Shown here piece after piece: positions 55,798 to 63,841 of a stretch of 64,000 bases of DNA (position 1 is the first letter of the stretch; the number at the start of each line of letters is the position of its first letter). A program made the position numbers and the translations under genes. The stretch covers positions 447,556-511,555 of the forward strand of contig JALHMB010000006.1 in NCBI GenBank assembly GCA_022844275.1, in the 5' to 3' direction. This DNA comes from Hyphomicrobiaceae bacterium. Its GTDB lineage: Bacteria > Pseudomonadota > Alphaproteobacteria > Rhizobiales > Hyphomicrobiaceae. A model generated the notes under the pieces. It was not told the origin of the DNA, did not search any database, and saw nothing but the letters and a program-made list of their open reading frames with translations.

Positions 55798-56147
55798 GGA
55801 CGATGAAGGCGCGGCAAGCCGCACGCAAGGAGGCCAAGGCAAAGCAGCCGCGCGCTCCCAAGATGCCGCCGCTCTGGATGCGCGTTTTCTCCACGGTCAG
55901 CCTGCTCGGCATTGTCGGACTTGCGGCAATGGGCGCGTGGTTCGGCTTTCAGACGGGTGGGCTCGGCGTCGGCTTTGCCGGCTTGATCGGCGGCGGCGCG
56001 CTCGGCTGGTTCATCAGCTACGTGATCGGCAACATGCTCCAGGAAATGCTGCCGCTGATCCGCGTGCTTCTGGTGCTCGGCATCATCGGCGCGACCATAT
56101 ATGTGCTGCATCTGCTCGGCGTGCAGCTCGGCATCAACCCGCAGTAA
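55794..56147 (+). CDS. Small membrane protein between glyQ and glyS
   Basis: 117 residues, unknown function. A basic cytoplasmic N-terminus ([18 protein letters not shown]) is followed by three hydrophobic stretches ([59 protein letters not shown]). It overlaps the glyQ stop by ATGA and glyS begins 13 nt later, so it is translated with the synthetase. A similar gene sits between glyQ and glyS in other rhizobia. No function can be read from it. Confidence 0.78.
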   Translation: MRTMKARQAARKEAKAKQPRAPKMPPLWMRVFSTVSLLGIVGLAAMGAWFGFQTGGLGVGFAGLIGGGALGWFISYVIGNMLQEMLPLIRVLLVLGIIGATIYVLHLLGVQLGINPQ

Positions 56148-56160
56148 CGCGGTCCATATC

Positions 56161-58365
56161 ATGTCTGAACTATTGCTCGAGCTGTTCTCCGAAGAAATTC
56201 CGGCGCGCATGCAGGTGCGTGCGGCGGAGGATTTGAAGCGCCTCGTCCTCGAAGGTCTCGCCGCCACCGGCCTCGCCGTGGGCGCAGCCATGAGCTTCTC
56301 GACGCCGCGTCGCCTGACGCTCGTCGTGAAGGACGTTGCTGCGCGCTCGCCGGCGATCTCGGATGAGCGCAAGGGCCCACGCGTCGGTGCGCCCGAAGCG
56401 GCAATCGCCGGCTTCCTGAAGTCTGCAGGTCTCGCTTCGATCGGCGAGGCGGAAGTCGTCAGCGACAAGAAGGGCGACTACTACGTCGCCAAGATCGAGA
56501 AGCCGGGCCGCGCCGCCGCCGACATTATCGCCAATGTCGTGCCGGCCGTGCTCGAAAAATTCCCGTGGCCGAAGTCACAGCGCTGGGGCAGCCGCCCGGA
56601 GACGTGGGTGCGGCCGCTACACGGCATTCTCTGCCTGCTCGGCAGCAAGGTCGTGCCATTCGCATGGGCCGGCGTCGAAGCCTCGAACACCACGCGCGGC
56701 CACCGCTTCCACGGCAATTCGCCTTTCACGGTCACGAGCTTCGAGGACTACGGCACGAAGCTCAAGGAGGCGAAGGTGCTGCTGCCCGCTTCCGAGCGCG
56801 CGGAAATGATCCGCGAGCAGGCCGAGGCGCTGGCGAAAAAGCACAAGCTGGAGCTGGTCGCCGACGACGCGCTGCTCGCCGAGAACGCTGGGCTCACGGA
56901 ATGGCCGACCGTGCTCATGGGCCACTTCGACGAAGCCTTCCTCGAAGTACCGGCCGAATGCCTCATCACGTCCATGAAGGCGCACCAGAAGTGCTTCTCG
57001 CTGCGTGATCCGAAGACGGGCAAGCTCGCCAACCGCTTTCTCGCCGTGTCGAACCTCATTGCAGCAGATGGCGGCAAGCAGATCGTCTCCGGCAACGAGA
57101 AGGTCATCCGCGCGCGATTGAGCGATGCCCGCTTCTTCTGGGAGCAGGACCTCAAGCGCCCGCTCGACGAGATGGCGCTCGCGCTCGAAGGCATTACCTT
57201 CCACGAGAAGCTCGGCAGCCAGAAGGATCGCGTCGAGCGCATCGCCGAGCTGGCTTTCCAGATTGCCGGCGCAGTCGATGCGGTGCCGGAGGACGCGCGG
57301 CGTGCGGCGCAGCTCGCGAAGGCCGATCTCGTGTCGGGCATGGTCGGCGAGTTCCCTGAGTTGCAGGGCCTCATGGGCCGGTACTACGCGGAGAAGGCGG
57401 GCACCAAGCCCGAAATCGCGCGCGCCATCGAGCTGCACTACAAGCCCAAGGGGCCGTCCGACACGGTGCCGCTGGAGAGCGAGGGCGATGCGACGGCAAT
57501 TGCCGTGGCGCTCGCCGACAAGCTCGACACGCTCGTCGGATTCTGGGCTATCGGCGAGAAGCCGACCGGCTCGGGGGATCCGTATCAGCTGAGGCGCGCA
57601 GCCCTCGGCGTGATCCGCATCGTTCTGGAGAATGATTTGCGGTTGCCCATCCTCAAATGGGTTCAGACTGCCTTGAGATTTCTCGTACTTCAGCAAGCAA
57701 CCAATGAGTTGGACGCGGCTGACGCCGGTAGAATCCAACACGGGTTGCTCGCAGATCTCTTCAATCAGGAGATCGAGCGGAAACTCCAGGCCATCAAATC
57801 TAAATGGCTGGATGTAAGTAGGCGCATTTCACAGGATTCCTCTGACCTCCTCTCCTTCTTCGCCGATCGCCTGAAGGTTCACCTCCGCGAGAAGGGCGCG
57901 CGGCATGATCTGATCGACGCCGTGTTCGCGCTCGGCGGACAGGACGATCTCGCGCTGATCGTGAAGCGCGTCGAGGCGCTCGATGCCTTCCTCAAGACCG
58001 ACGACGGCGCGAACCTGCTCGCGGGCGTGAAGCGCGCCTCGAACATCCTCACCATCGAGGAGAAGAAGGACAAGACGACCTACACCGGCGAGTACGAGAT
58101 CAAGCTACTCGAAGCCAAGGCCGAGACCGCGCTCGCCGCGGCCATCGAGAGCGTGAAGCAGGATACCGTCGCCGCCATCGCCGTCGAGAATTTCACCGGC
58201 GCCATGAACGCGCTCGCCGAGTTGCGCAAGCCCGTTGACGACTTCTTCGATCAGGTGACCGTCAACGCGGACAACAAGGATCTGCGCGTCAATCGCCTGC
58301 GCCTGCTCTCGCAGATCCGCGCCGCCACGCTCGGCGTCGCCGACTTCTCAAAGATCGCGGGATAG
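56161..58365 (+). CDS. glyS: Glycine-tRNA ligase, beta subunit
   Basis: A 734-residue tRNA-binding subunit of glycyl-tRNA synthetase. Family motifs: MSELLLELFSEEIPARMQVR, GPRVGAPEAAIAGFLKSAGL, PKSQRWGSRPETWVRPLHG, and the HD-like and DALR regions such as FADRLKVHLREKGARHDLID and VDDFFDQVTVNADNKDLRVN. Codons about 490-565 (57630-57860) are markedly poorer in G+C and use other codons than the rest, within a segment known to vary in length among alphaproteobacteria. Translation remains open, so this looks like recombination or relaxed sequence, not damage. Confidence 0.95.
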   Translation: MSELLLELFSEEIPARMQVRAAEDLKRLVLEGLAATGLAVGAAMSFSTPRRLTLVVKDVAARSPAISDERKGPRVGAPEAAIAGFLKSAGLASIGEAEVVSDKKGDYYVAKIEKPGRAAADIIANVVPAVLEKFPWPKSQRWGSRPETWVRPLHGILCLLGSKVVPFAWAGVEASNTTRGHRFHGNSPFTVTSFEDYGTKLKEAKVLLPASERAEMIREQAEALAKKHKLELVADDALLAENAGLTEWPTVLMGHFDEAFLEVPAECLITSMKAHQKCFSLRDPKTGKLANRFLAVSNLIAADGGKQIVSGNEKVIRARLSDARFFWEQDLKRPLDEMALALEGITFHEKLGSQKDRVERIAELAFQIAGAVDAVPEDARRAAQLAKADLVSGMVGEFPELQGLMGRYYAEKAGTKPEIARAIELHYKPKGPSDTVPLESEGDATAIAVALADKLDTLVGFWAIGEKPTGSGDPYQLRRAALGVIRIVLENDLRLPILKWVQTALRFLVLQQATNELDAADAGRIQHGLLADLFNQEIERKLQAIKSKWLDVSRRISQDSSDLLSFFADRLKVHLREKGARHDLIDAVFALGGQDDLALIVKRVEALDAFLKTDDGANLLAGVKRASNILTIEEKKDKTTYTGEYEIKLLEAKAETALAAAIESVKQDTVAAIAVENFTGAMNALAELRKPVDDFFDQVTVNADNKDLRVNRLRLLSQIRAATLGVADFSKIAG

Positions 58366-58404
58366 CACCACCGCTCCAGCCCTCAAAACCAGACCGGAGC
58401 GGCA

Positions 58405-59364
58405 ATGCTCGCGATCTTCATGCTCGTCGCGCCCGTGTTCGGGTTGATCGCCATCGGCTGGTGCGCGAACCGCGTCCGCTACATACCGGACGAAGCCGGC
58501 CCGCTGCTGAGCCAATTCGCCTTCAAGATCCTTATTCCCGCGCTGCTCTTCCGCGCCATGGCGACGATGGCGCCACCCGCGCAATCGCCATGGCTGCTCG
58601 CGGGCGCTTACGCTGCGGGCGTCATCATCATCTGGATCGCGGCAAGTCTCGCGACACTGCTCGCGCTGAGCCGACCTGCCGCCGACGCGCCGGCCGTCGC
58701 CTTTGCCAGCGTGTTCGGAAACGGGCTTCTGCTCGGCATTCCCGTGATCCTCTCGGCTTTCGGGCCCGAAGCCGCAACGCCGATCGCCATTCTCGTCACG
58801 TGCGACTCGATCCTGCTCTGGATGCTCGGCACGCTGCACATGGAGTTGGCGTTGCGCGGCGTGGGCATCGGGTCGCTCGCCTCGACCGCGCGCACCGTGC
58901 TCGATCTCTTGCGCAATCCGATCATCGCGGCAGTCATTATCGGTACGCTCTGGCGCTGGAGCGGTTTCGGCTTGCCGGAAGTTCTCGACAAGCTGATCCT
59001 GCTGCTCGGAGGTGCCGCCATTCCCGTATCGCTGACGGCACTCGGCATGACGCTCGCGCGCTACAAGCTCATCGGCCAGACGCCGACGCTGCTGCTGATC
59101 GTGTTGCTGAAGCTGATCGCATTTCCCGCTGTGGCGCTGTGGCTCGGCATCACAGTGTTCGGTCTCACGCCGGTTTGGGCCGGCGTTCTTGCCGTCTTCA
59201 CCAGCATGCCGGTCGGCGCCAACGCCTTCATCTTCGCCTCGCGATACGAGCGTGCCGTCGGGTCCGTCTCCGCAGCCGTTGCCGTCAGCACCGTCATTGC
59301 CGTGATGACCGTTACTGCGACCCTAGCAGTTCTGCAGACGTTGGGATTGCCGGTGCGGGTCTAG
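58405..59364 (+). CDS. AEC family transporter (auxin-efflux-carrier type)
   Basis: A 319-residue inner-membrane protein with about ten helices. The AEC domain pattern is clear: FMLVAPVFGLIAIGWCANRV, then FKILIPALLFRAMATMAPPA, GVIIIWIAASLATLLALSRP, GLPEVLDKLILLLGGAAIPV with SLTALGMTLAR, and FTSMPVGANAFIFASRYERA. Bacterial members export or import malate and other organic acids. It starts at ATG 58405, 39 nt after glyS. In other rhizobia ppdK often follows glyS; it is absent here. Confidence 0.92.
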   Translation: MLAIFMLVAPVFGLIAIGWCANRVRYIPDEAGPLLSQFAFKILIPALLFRAMATMAPPAQSPWLLAGAYAAGVIIIWIAASLATLLALSRPAADAPAVAFASVFGNGLLLGIPVILSAFGPEAATPIAILVTCDSILLWMLGTLHMELALRGVGIGSLASTARTVLDLLRNPIIAAVIIGTLWRWSGFGLPEVLDKLILLLGGAAIPVSLTALGMTLARYKLIGQTPTLLLIVLLKLIAFPAVALWLGITVFGLTPVWAGVLAVFTSMPVGANAFIFASRYERAVGSVSAAVAVSTVIAVMTVTATLAVLQTLGLPVRV

Positions 59365-59475
59365 TCGCGTCTTCGACGTGAGAAGAAACATCCCCTCTCC
59401 CCGGGCCACGCCAGAGGCGTGCTTTCAGCACGACGTAAGGGGCAGCGGCACACGCAAACGTCGCGCAAGTTCCCG

Positions 59476-59520
59476 CCCCTCACCCCGACCTTCTCCCCGC
59501 GAGCGGGGAGAAGGGGAAGA
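59476..59520. repeat. CCCCTCACCCCGACC..TTCTCCCCGC repeat
   Basis: CCCCTCACCCCGACC followed by CTTCTCCCCGC, loop GA, GCGGGGAGAAG and GGGAAGA. The 11-bp core stem is perfect. This is the best-preserved copy of the intergenic repeat also found at 44467-44511, and in part at 32811-32837 and 59389-59405. It lies in a convergent gap. Confidence 0.8.
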
Positions 59521-59563
59521 ATGGCGCTTGCGGCGCACTCCAAGTTGATAGAAGGCGGGGGCT

Positions 59564-59604
59564 CCGGGGGTGTCCCCCGGTTGGGGTGTGGGGCGAAAGC
59601 CCCA
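59564..59604. other. Two further hairpins in the same convergent gap
   Basis: CCGGGGG-TGT-CCCCCGG (59564-59580) and TGGGGC-GAAA-GCCCCA (59589-59604, GNRA tetraloop). With the preceding repeat they make three stem-loops between the AEC gene and the minus-strand gene ending at 59623, a likely strong bidirectional stop. Confidence 0.6.
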
Positions 59605-59622
59605 CTCGCGAAGCGACCGACG

Positions 59623-60120
59623 TTACGCCGCCAGAGCGTGCGAGCGGCTGGCGGCGCGCACCGGCACGAGGTCCGCACTGCGCGTGACCGAGGGAAGGGT
59701 CATCACAGCGGCCAGCTCGCGACGCAGGTTCTCGAGCGAGTAGTCGAGCGAGTCGAGCTCGAGGCGAATGGCTGCTTGATCGCGTGCGACGGCGATGGCG
59801 CGCTCTGTGCCGGAACTGACGAGGCACGAGACGGCCTGCCACTGCTCGGCAGCCGAGAGGCGCGTCGCGGCGGGCACGACGGCGACAACCTCCCGGGGCT
59901 CCTCCGGAATGCGGCGCGGAGCAACAGCGAGGCGAATGACGCCGACTTTATCGGAGGTATTGCGCGCGGCGGCCTTGATCAGACGCTGGCGCCGGCTGTC
60001 GTCGAGTTGCACCACCGGCGCGACGAGCAGTGCGATCATGAGCCCCCATGCCACGAGATCCGCGAGCGGCACGCCGAGGTGCGTCGCAGTCATCCCCAGG
60101 ACAAGGCCGGTCTCGAGCAT
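59623..60120 (-). CDS. Hypothetical membrane-anchored protein
   Basis: 165 residues, not recognised. One N-terminal hydrophobic segment (DLVAWGLMIALLVAPVVQL) precedes a basic stretch and a cytoplasmic part with AEQWQAVSCLVSSGTERAIA, ending in a helix (RLELDSLDYSLENLRRELAA) and a Ser/Arg tail. Codon usage is normal. ATG 60120 has no obvious strong ribosome-binding site. Its upstream AT-rich region has a perfect TTAA-N7-TTAA box, so it may be cell-cycle regulated. Confidence 0.65.
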   Translation of the reverse strand: MLETGLVLGMTATHLGVPLADLVAWGLMIALLVAPVVQLDDSRRQRLIKAAARNTSDKVGVIRLAVAPRRIPEEPREVVAVVPAATRLSAAEQWQAVSCLVSSGTERAIAVARDQAAIRLELDSLDYSLENLRRELAAVMTLPSVTRSADLVPVRAASRSHALAA

Positions 60121-60192
60121 TCGCCGAACTCCATATACGGCGCAAATTTACAGCAATTTTTGAATGATTTGTTTGAGCATTACTCACCTTCA

Positions 60193-60207
60193 TTAATACT
60201 TGATTAA
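60193..60207. promoter_or_regulatory. Perfect CtrA-type box TTAA-N7-TTAA
   Basis: TTAATACTTGATTAA: the full CtrA consensus, 73 nt upstream of the start codon of the membrane-anchored gene, in an AT-rich divergent-free region where a promoter must lie. Position is right for activation or repression. Binding inferred only. Confidence 0.6.
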
Positions 60208-60272
60208 AACCCGGGACCACTTGGTGACGCCGGGCAGACCAATGAATTAAATCAATGAAATATATATATATT

Positions 60273-60286
60273 TTTCGTCGACGAAA
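60273..60286. promoter_or_regulatory. Perfect 14-bp palindrome in an AT-rich patch
   Basis: TTTCGTCGACGAAA, a perfect 14-bp palindrome flanked on the left by the AT-rich ATATATATATTTTT and on the right by the terminator of the dehydrogenase gene. Operator-like; the regulator is unknown. Confidence 0.4.
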
Positions 60287-60290
60287 GGTC

Positions 60291-60322
60291 AAAAAAGCCC
60301 GCCCGACTTTCGCCGGGCGGGC
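60291..60322 (-). terminator. Intrinsic terminator of the dehydrogenase gene
   Basis: On the minus strand: GCCCGCCCG, loop GCGAAAGT, CGGGCGGGC, then TTTTTT. Stem of 9 bp plus a six-base T-run, 38 nt beyond the stop codon of the gene ending at 60360. Confidence 0.9.
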
Positions 60323-60359
60323 CAGTTGAGACTTGAATTCGGTTAATACCCGAAACGCT

Positions 60360-61235
60360 TCAGGCCTTCTTCGGCGGCACACGGCCATCGCGCGTGTAGG
60401 GGTACATGTGCGTGATATCGGCGTTGGGCCAGTCCTTCTCGAACTTGCTCCACACGTCCAGGACCGTCGTCGCGACCTGGCTCGGGATTTCGCTCTTCTT
60501 TGCGTTCTCTAGATAGAGGCGAACGTCCTTCGCCTGCAGCGCCGCTGTGAAACCGGCATCATAGGCCTCATTGATGATCCGGCGCGGGAACTTGTCGTCG
60601 GTCGCCGTATTGCGTCCGGTCGAGACGTTCACGACCTCGAGGATCTTGGCCATGGGGACGCCCTGCTTGACGCCGAAGGCGATCGCCTCGCAGCTGGCGG
60701 ACTGCGCCGCCGCCGAGAGGAAGTTGTTGAGGAGCTTCACGGTCTGCCCCTGACCCGGCCTCGGGCCAATGTGGAAGGGCTTGCCCATGTGCGCCATGAG
60801 CGGCTGGAAGCGCTCATAGGCTTCGGGCGCGCAGGCCATCATGACCGAGAGCGTGGCCTTGTCGGCGCCGGCAATGCCGCCCGAGACGGGCGCATCGATG
60901 TACGTAACGCCGGCGGCGGCGAGAATGCCGGCGGCTTCCTCCGCAGCGTCGATGCCGATAGTCGAGGTGTCGATCACCGTCTTGGCCTTGCGGCCCGGTG
61001 CGCCGGCGATTTCCTTGGCGACGAGGACGCTGATCTTGCCATCGGGCAGCGAGAGGATGATGGTCTCGGCGCTGGCGGCGACCTCGGCGTTCGACTTGGC
61101 GATCTTGCTGCCTTCCGGCGCGCGTGCGGTGCTGCCGGCATCCGCCACGACCAGCGCGTACCCGGCCTTGGCCAGATGCTTCGCCATGCGGTGGCCGATG
61201 CTGCCGACGCCGATCCAGCCGATTGTCTCACCCAT
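60360..61235 (-). CDS. NAD(P)-dependent beta-hydroxyacid dehydrogenase
   Basis: About 291 residues of the 3-hydroxyisobutyrate / tartronate semialdehyde reductase family. The Rossmann motif is IGWIGVGSIGHRMAKHLAKA, substrate-binding DAPVSGGIAGADKATLSVM, and the catalytic lysine is in GQTVKLLNNFLSAAAQSA. The family reversibly oxidises beta-hydroxyacids; the exact substrate is not set. ATG 61235 has GGAGTGGTCACT upstream. It is divergent from the aspartate dehydrogenase gene across 158 nt. Confidence 0.92.
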   Translation of the reverse strand: MGETIGWIGVGSIGHRMAKHLAKAGYALVVADAGSTARAPEGSKIAKSNAEVAASAETIILSLPDGKISVLVAKEIAGAPGRKAKTVIDTSTIGIDAAEEAAGILAAAGVTYIDAPVSGGIAGADKATLSVMMACAPEAYERFQPLMAHMGKPFHIGPRPGQGQTVKLLNNFLSAAAQSASCEAIAFGVKQGVPMAKILEVVNVSTGRNTATDDKFPRRIINEAYDAGFTAALQAKDVRLYLENAKKSEIPSQVATTVLDVWSKFEKDWPNADITHMYPYTRDGRVPPKKA

Positions 61236-61393
61236 AGTGACCACTCCTTCTGAGGAATTCTCCATGGCGGCATAGCGAACTCAGGCCCTGACGGCAACGC
61301 CCGGCGCGGATTATGGTAGGGAGGCATAATCAAAACGCGGGTCTTGCGACGAATGCGCAGGAAATCCGCCCACTGATATGGAGAGAGAGACCT

Positions 61394-62203
61394 ATGGCCT
61401 ACACACTCGCGATCGCCGGCCTCGGCGCCATCGGTCTCAAAGTCGCCAAAATGGTCGATGGCGGTGCCGTGCCGGGCATCTCCCTCGCCGCCGTCAGTGC
61501 GAAGGATGAGGCGCGAGGCCGGGCGCGGGTTGCCGAGCTGAAGTCGCCGCCTGCTGTCGTGGGGCTCGCCGAGCTTGCCGAGCGCGCGGACATCATCATC
61601 GAATGTGTGCCGGCTGCGGTCTTCCGCGAGGTTGCGGACGCAGCGATCGCGCGCGGGCGCTGGTTCCTGCCGCTGTCGGTCGGCGCGCTGATCGGCAACA
61701 TGGATCTCGTCGAGAAGGCGAAGACGACGGGTGCGCGCATCGTCGTGCCGACGGGCGCCCTGCTTGGTCTCGACACAGTGCGCGCCATGGCCGTCGGAAA
61801 GATCCACGAAGTCCGCCTCGAAACCAGAAAGCCGCCGAACGGCCTCGCCGGCGCGCCCTATCTCGTCGAGAACAATATTAGCGTCGACAACCTTACAGCG
61901 CCGCTTTGCGTGTTTCGCGGCACTGCGCGAGCGGCGGCGAAGGCATTCCCGGCGAACGTCAATGTCGCCGCAGCGCTCGGGCTTGCAGGCGTCGGGCCGG
62001 ATGCGACGCAGGTCGAAGTGTGGGCGGATCCAGGTGTGGACCGCAACACGCACACGGTGACGGTCAGCTCGGACTCGGGAAGCGTGAAGATGACGGTCGC
62101 CAATATCCCGTCGCCCGAGAACCCGCGGACCGGTCTCACCGTCGCGAACAGCGTGATCGCGACCCTGCAGCGCTTCACGGCACCGCTGACGGTCGGGACC
62201 TAG
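61394..62203 (+). CDS. Aspartate dehydrogenase (NadX-like)
   Basis: A 269-residue NAD(P)-dependent L-aspartate dehydrogenase, giving iminoaspartate for NAD synthesis or oxaloacetate. Rossmann start: LAIAGLGAIGLKVAKMVDGG. Core blocks: IIIECVPAAVFREVADAAI, PTGALLGLDTVRAMAVGKIH, NVNVAAALGLAGVGPDATQ and VEVWADPGVDRNTHTVTVSS. GAGAGAGAGA precedes ATG 61394. It ends overlapping the convergent DehI-like gene by 4 nt. The nadA/nadC genes are not here, so the pathway role is unconfirmed. Confidence 0.9.
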   Translation: MAYTLAIAGLGAIGLKVAKMVDGGAVPGISLAAVSAKDEARGRARVAELKSPPAVVGLAELAERADIIIECVPAAVFREVADAAIARGRWFLPLSVGALIGNMDLVEKAKTTGARIVVPTGALLGLDTVRAMAVGKIHEVRLETRKPPNGLAGAPYLVENNISVDNLTAPLCVFRGTARAAAKAFPANVNVAAALGLAGVGPDATQVEVWADPGVDRNTHTVTVSSDSGSVKMTVANIPSPENPRTGLTVANSVIATLQRFTAPLTVGT

Positions 62204-63027
62204 TCGATCGATTTCGGCAGCGCGTCCGCCAGCAACTTGCCGACGACGACCAGCTCGGGACTCGTACGCCGGTACGTCTGGCCGACATTGAAGAAGTCCG
62301 CGAGATCAGCACCCGAGGGACGCGGCCGCGACGACGAGACAGGCGGCAGGCTCGCGAGCACCTCGGGCACAGCCGTATCGATGCGTCGGCGCAGCTCGTC
62401 GAACGCAGACGTTACCGGTCCACTCGTGAGACGCGGGCCGAGTGCCGTCGCGAGATGGGCCATGAGCCCCGGCCAGTGCGCCAGCATCCGATAGAGCCCG
62501 GGCACGAACGGCTTCCCGCCCATTTCCGAAGCGAGCAGCATCGTCGCCGCGCGTGCCGACGGATCGAGTAGGCCGAGATCCACCATCTCCGGCGGGGCCG
62601 GCAACGGGGCCGGCGCCGGCAATGCTCTTCGCGAGGCAGCGCCCGCCGGCACAGCGCCTTCGAGTAGCTGCTTCAGCAGGCCGGCGAAGACCATATTGAC
62701 CGGCGCGACGCGGACAAATCCCTCGGCCGCCGTGCGCACGGCCGCGAGTGCCGTCGCGTCGATGCCCCACACGCGCAAGGCCGCTGCTGGAATGGGATCG
62801 AGCGGGGGCACGGAGAGGTCCGCCGCTGCGCGCCAAGCCGCCTCCTGCCCACTGCCATCTCGGAAGACGGGCGCGACCGCATCCCAGGACCATTCGAGAA
62901 AGCCGGGCTTTGCCGCGAGATATCGATGGATGGCGGACACGTAGGGCACGCCCCAGAGTGTCCGCAGCTCCGCGAAGATCGTCGCGATCTCGCCCGTGGC
63001 TTCCGCCTCGCTGATCTCGCCGGCCAT
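62200..63027 (-). CDS. DehI-like halocarboxylic acid dehalogenase family protein
   Basis: 275 residues related to the DehI family of 2-haloalkanoic acid dehalogenases (tandem helical pseudo-repeats). Family-like blocks: GVPYVSAIHRYLAAKPGFLE with WSWDAVAPVF, a Pro/Ala-rich inter-repeat linker, and the second repeat (FVPGLYRMLAHWPGLMAHLA). Many members are uncharacterised and may not dehalogenate; the catalytic aspartate of DehI must be checked by alignment. ATG 63027 follows a TTGATCGG region without a clear ribosome-binding site. The GST gene 14 nt upstream in transcription order suggests one operon. Confidence 0.6.
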   Translation of the reverse strand: MAGEISEAEATGEIATIFAELRTLWGVPYVSAIHRYLAAKPGFLEWSWDAVAPVFRDGSGQEAAWRAAADLSVPPLDPIPAAALRVWGIDATALAAVRTAAEGFVRVAPVNMVFAGLLKQLLEGAVPAGAASRRALPAPAPLPAPPEMVDLGLLDPSARAATMLLASEMGGKPFVPGLYRMLAHWPGLMAHLATALGPRLTSGPVTSAFDELRRRIDTAVPEVLASLPPVSSSRPRPSGADLADFFNVGQTYRRTSPELVVVGKLLADALPKSID

Positions 63028-63040
63028 ATGCCGCTACCGA

Positions 63041-63718
63041 TCAAGTCTTGATGTGGCGGAACATGTTGCGGCGCGCTTCCTCGTCGTTCTCCGTCTTGAA
63101 GGTGAAGCGCTCCTTGAGCTTGAGCGCACTCTGCGCCGCGGGCCGCGCCTCAATCTCGTCGACGAGCCGCTTCAGATTCGGGAACTTCGCCCAGGCTTCC
63201 TTCGAGAGCACCATGGGAATGAGGCGCGCCCAGCCCCAGACATCCATGTCGACGATCGTATACGTGTCGCCGACCATGTACCGGTTCGATGCGAGGCGGT
63301 CATTGAGAATTCCGAAATGGCGCTCGGCCTCGAAGACATAGCGCGTAATCGCGTACTGTAGCTTCTCCGGCGCGTAGTGCTGGAAGTGCACGGCCTGGCC
63401 CGAATAAGGGCCAACGCCCGAGGCGACGAACATCAGCCAGGAGAGCAGCTCGCCGCGATTGGCAGGGGTATTGGGCGGAAGGAACTTCCCGGTCTTTTCG
63501 GCGAGATAAAGAAGGATCGCATTCGAGTCGAACACTCTCGCATCGCCGTCGACGATGGCCGGCACCTTGGAGTTCGGATTGATGGCAATGAACTCAGGCG
63601 AGAACTGCTGCCCTTTGCGCGTATCGATCGGGATGGGCTCGTAGGGAAGACCCGACTCTTCGAGAAAGAGCGCGATCTTGGTCGGGTTCGGAGCGCCGGA
63701 GAAGTAGAACTTCAGCAT
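63041..63718 (-). CDS. Glutathione S-transferase family protein
   Basis: A 225-residue two-domain GST. The N-terminal domain shows KFYFSGAPNPTKIALFLEES with Asn/Pro in the catalytic position, the cis-proline in NSKVPAIVDGD, and DSNAILLYLAEKTGKF. The C-terminal helical domain has YTIVDMDVWGWARLIPMVLS and basic helices ending in FRHIKT. It likely serves in detoxification or in ring/thiol chemistry; substrate unknown. GGAGGAAACTCGCG precedes ATG 63718. The DehI-like gene follows after 13 nt. Confidence 0.93.
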   Translation of the reverse strand: MLKFYFSGAPNPTKIALFLEESGLPYEPIPIDTRKGQQFSPEFIAINPNSKVPAIVDGDARVFDSNAILLYLAEKTGKFLPPNTPANRGELLSWLMFVASGVGPYSGQAVHFQHYAPEKLQYAITRYVFEAERHFGILNDRLASNRYMVGDTYTIVDMDVWGWARLIPMVLSKEAWAKFPNLKRLVDEIEARPAAQSALKLKERFTFKTENDEEARRNMFRHIKT

Positions 63719-63841
63719 CGCGAGTTTCCTCCTGATTGACACGGTGCACGGTCGACGTGCGCCGCACATTCTCGGGCTCGCGTGGCGGATGCCGCCGCGG
63801 GCCGGCAACGATCAAAGCCGTTCTGGAAGTCAGCGCATATG

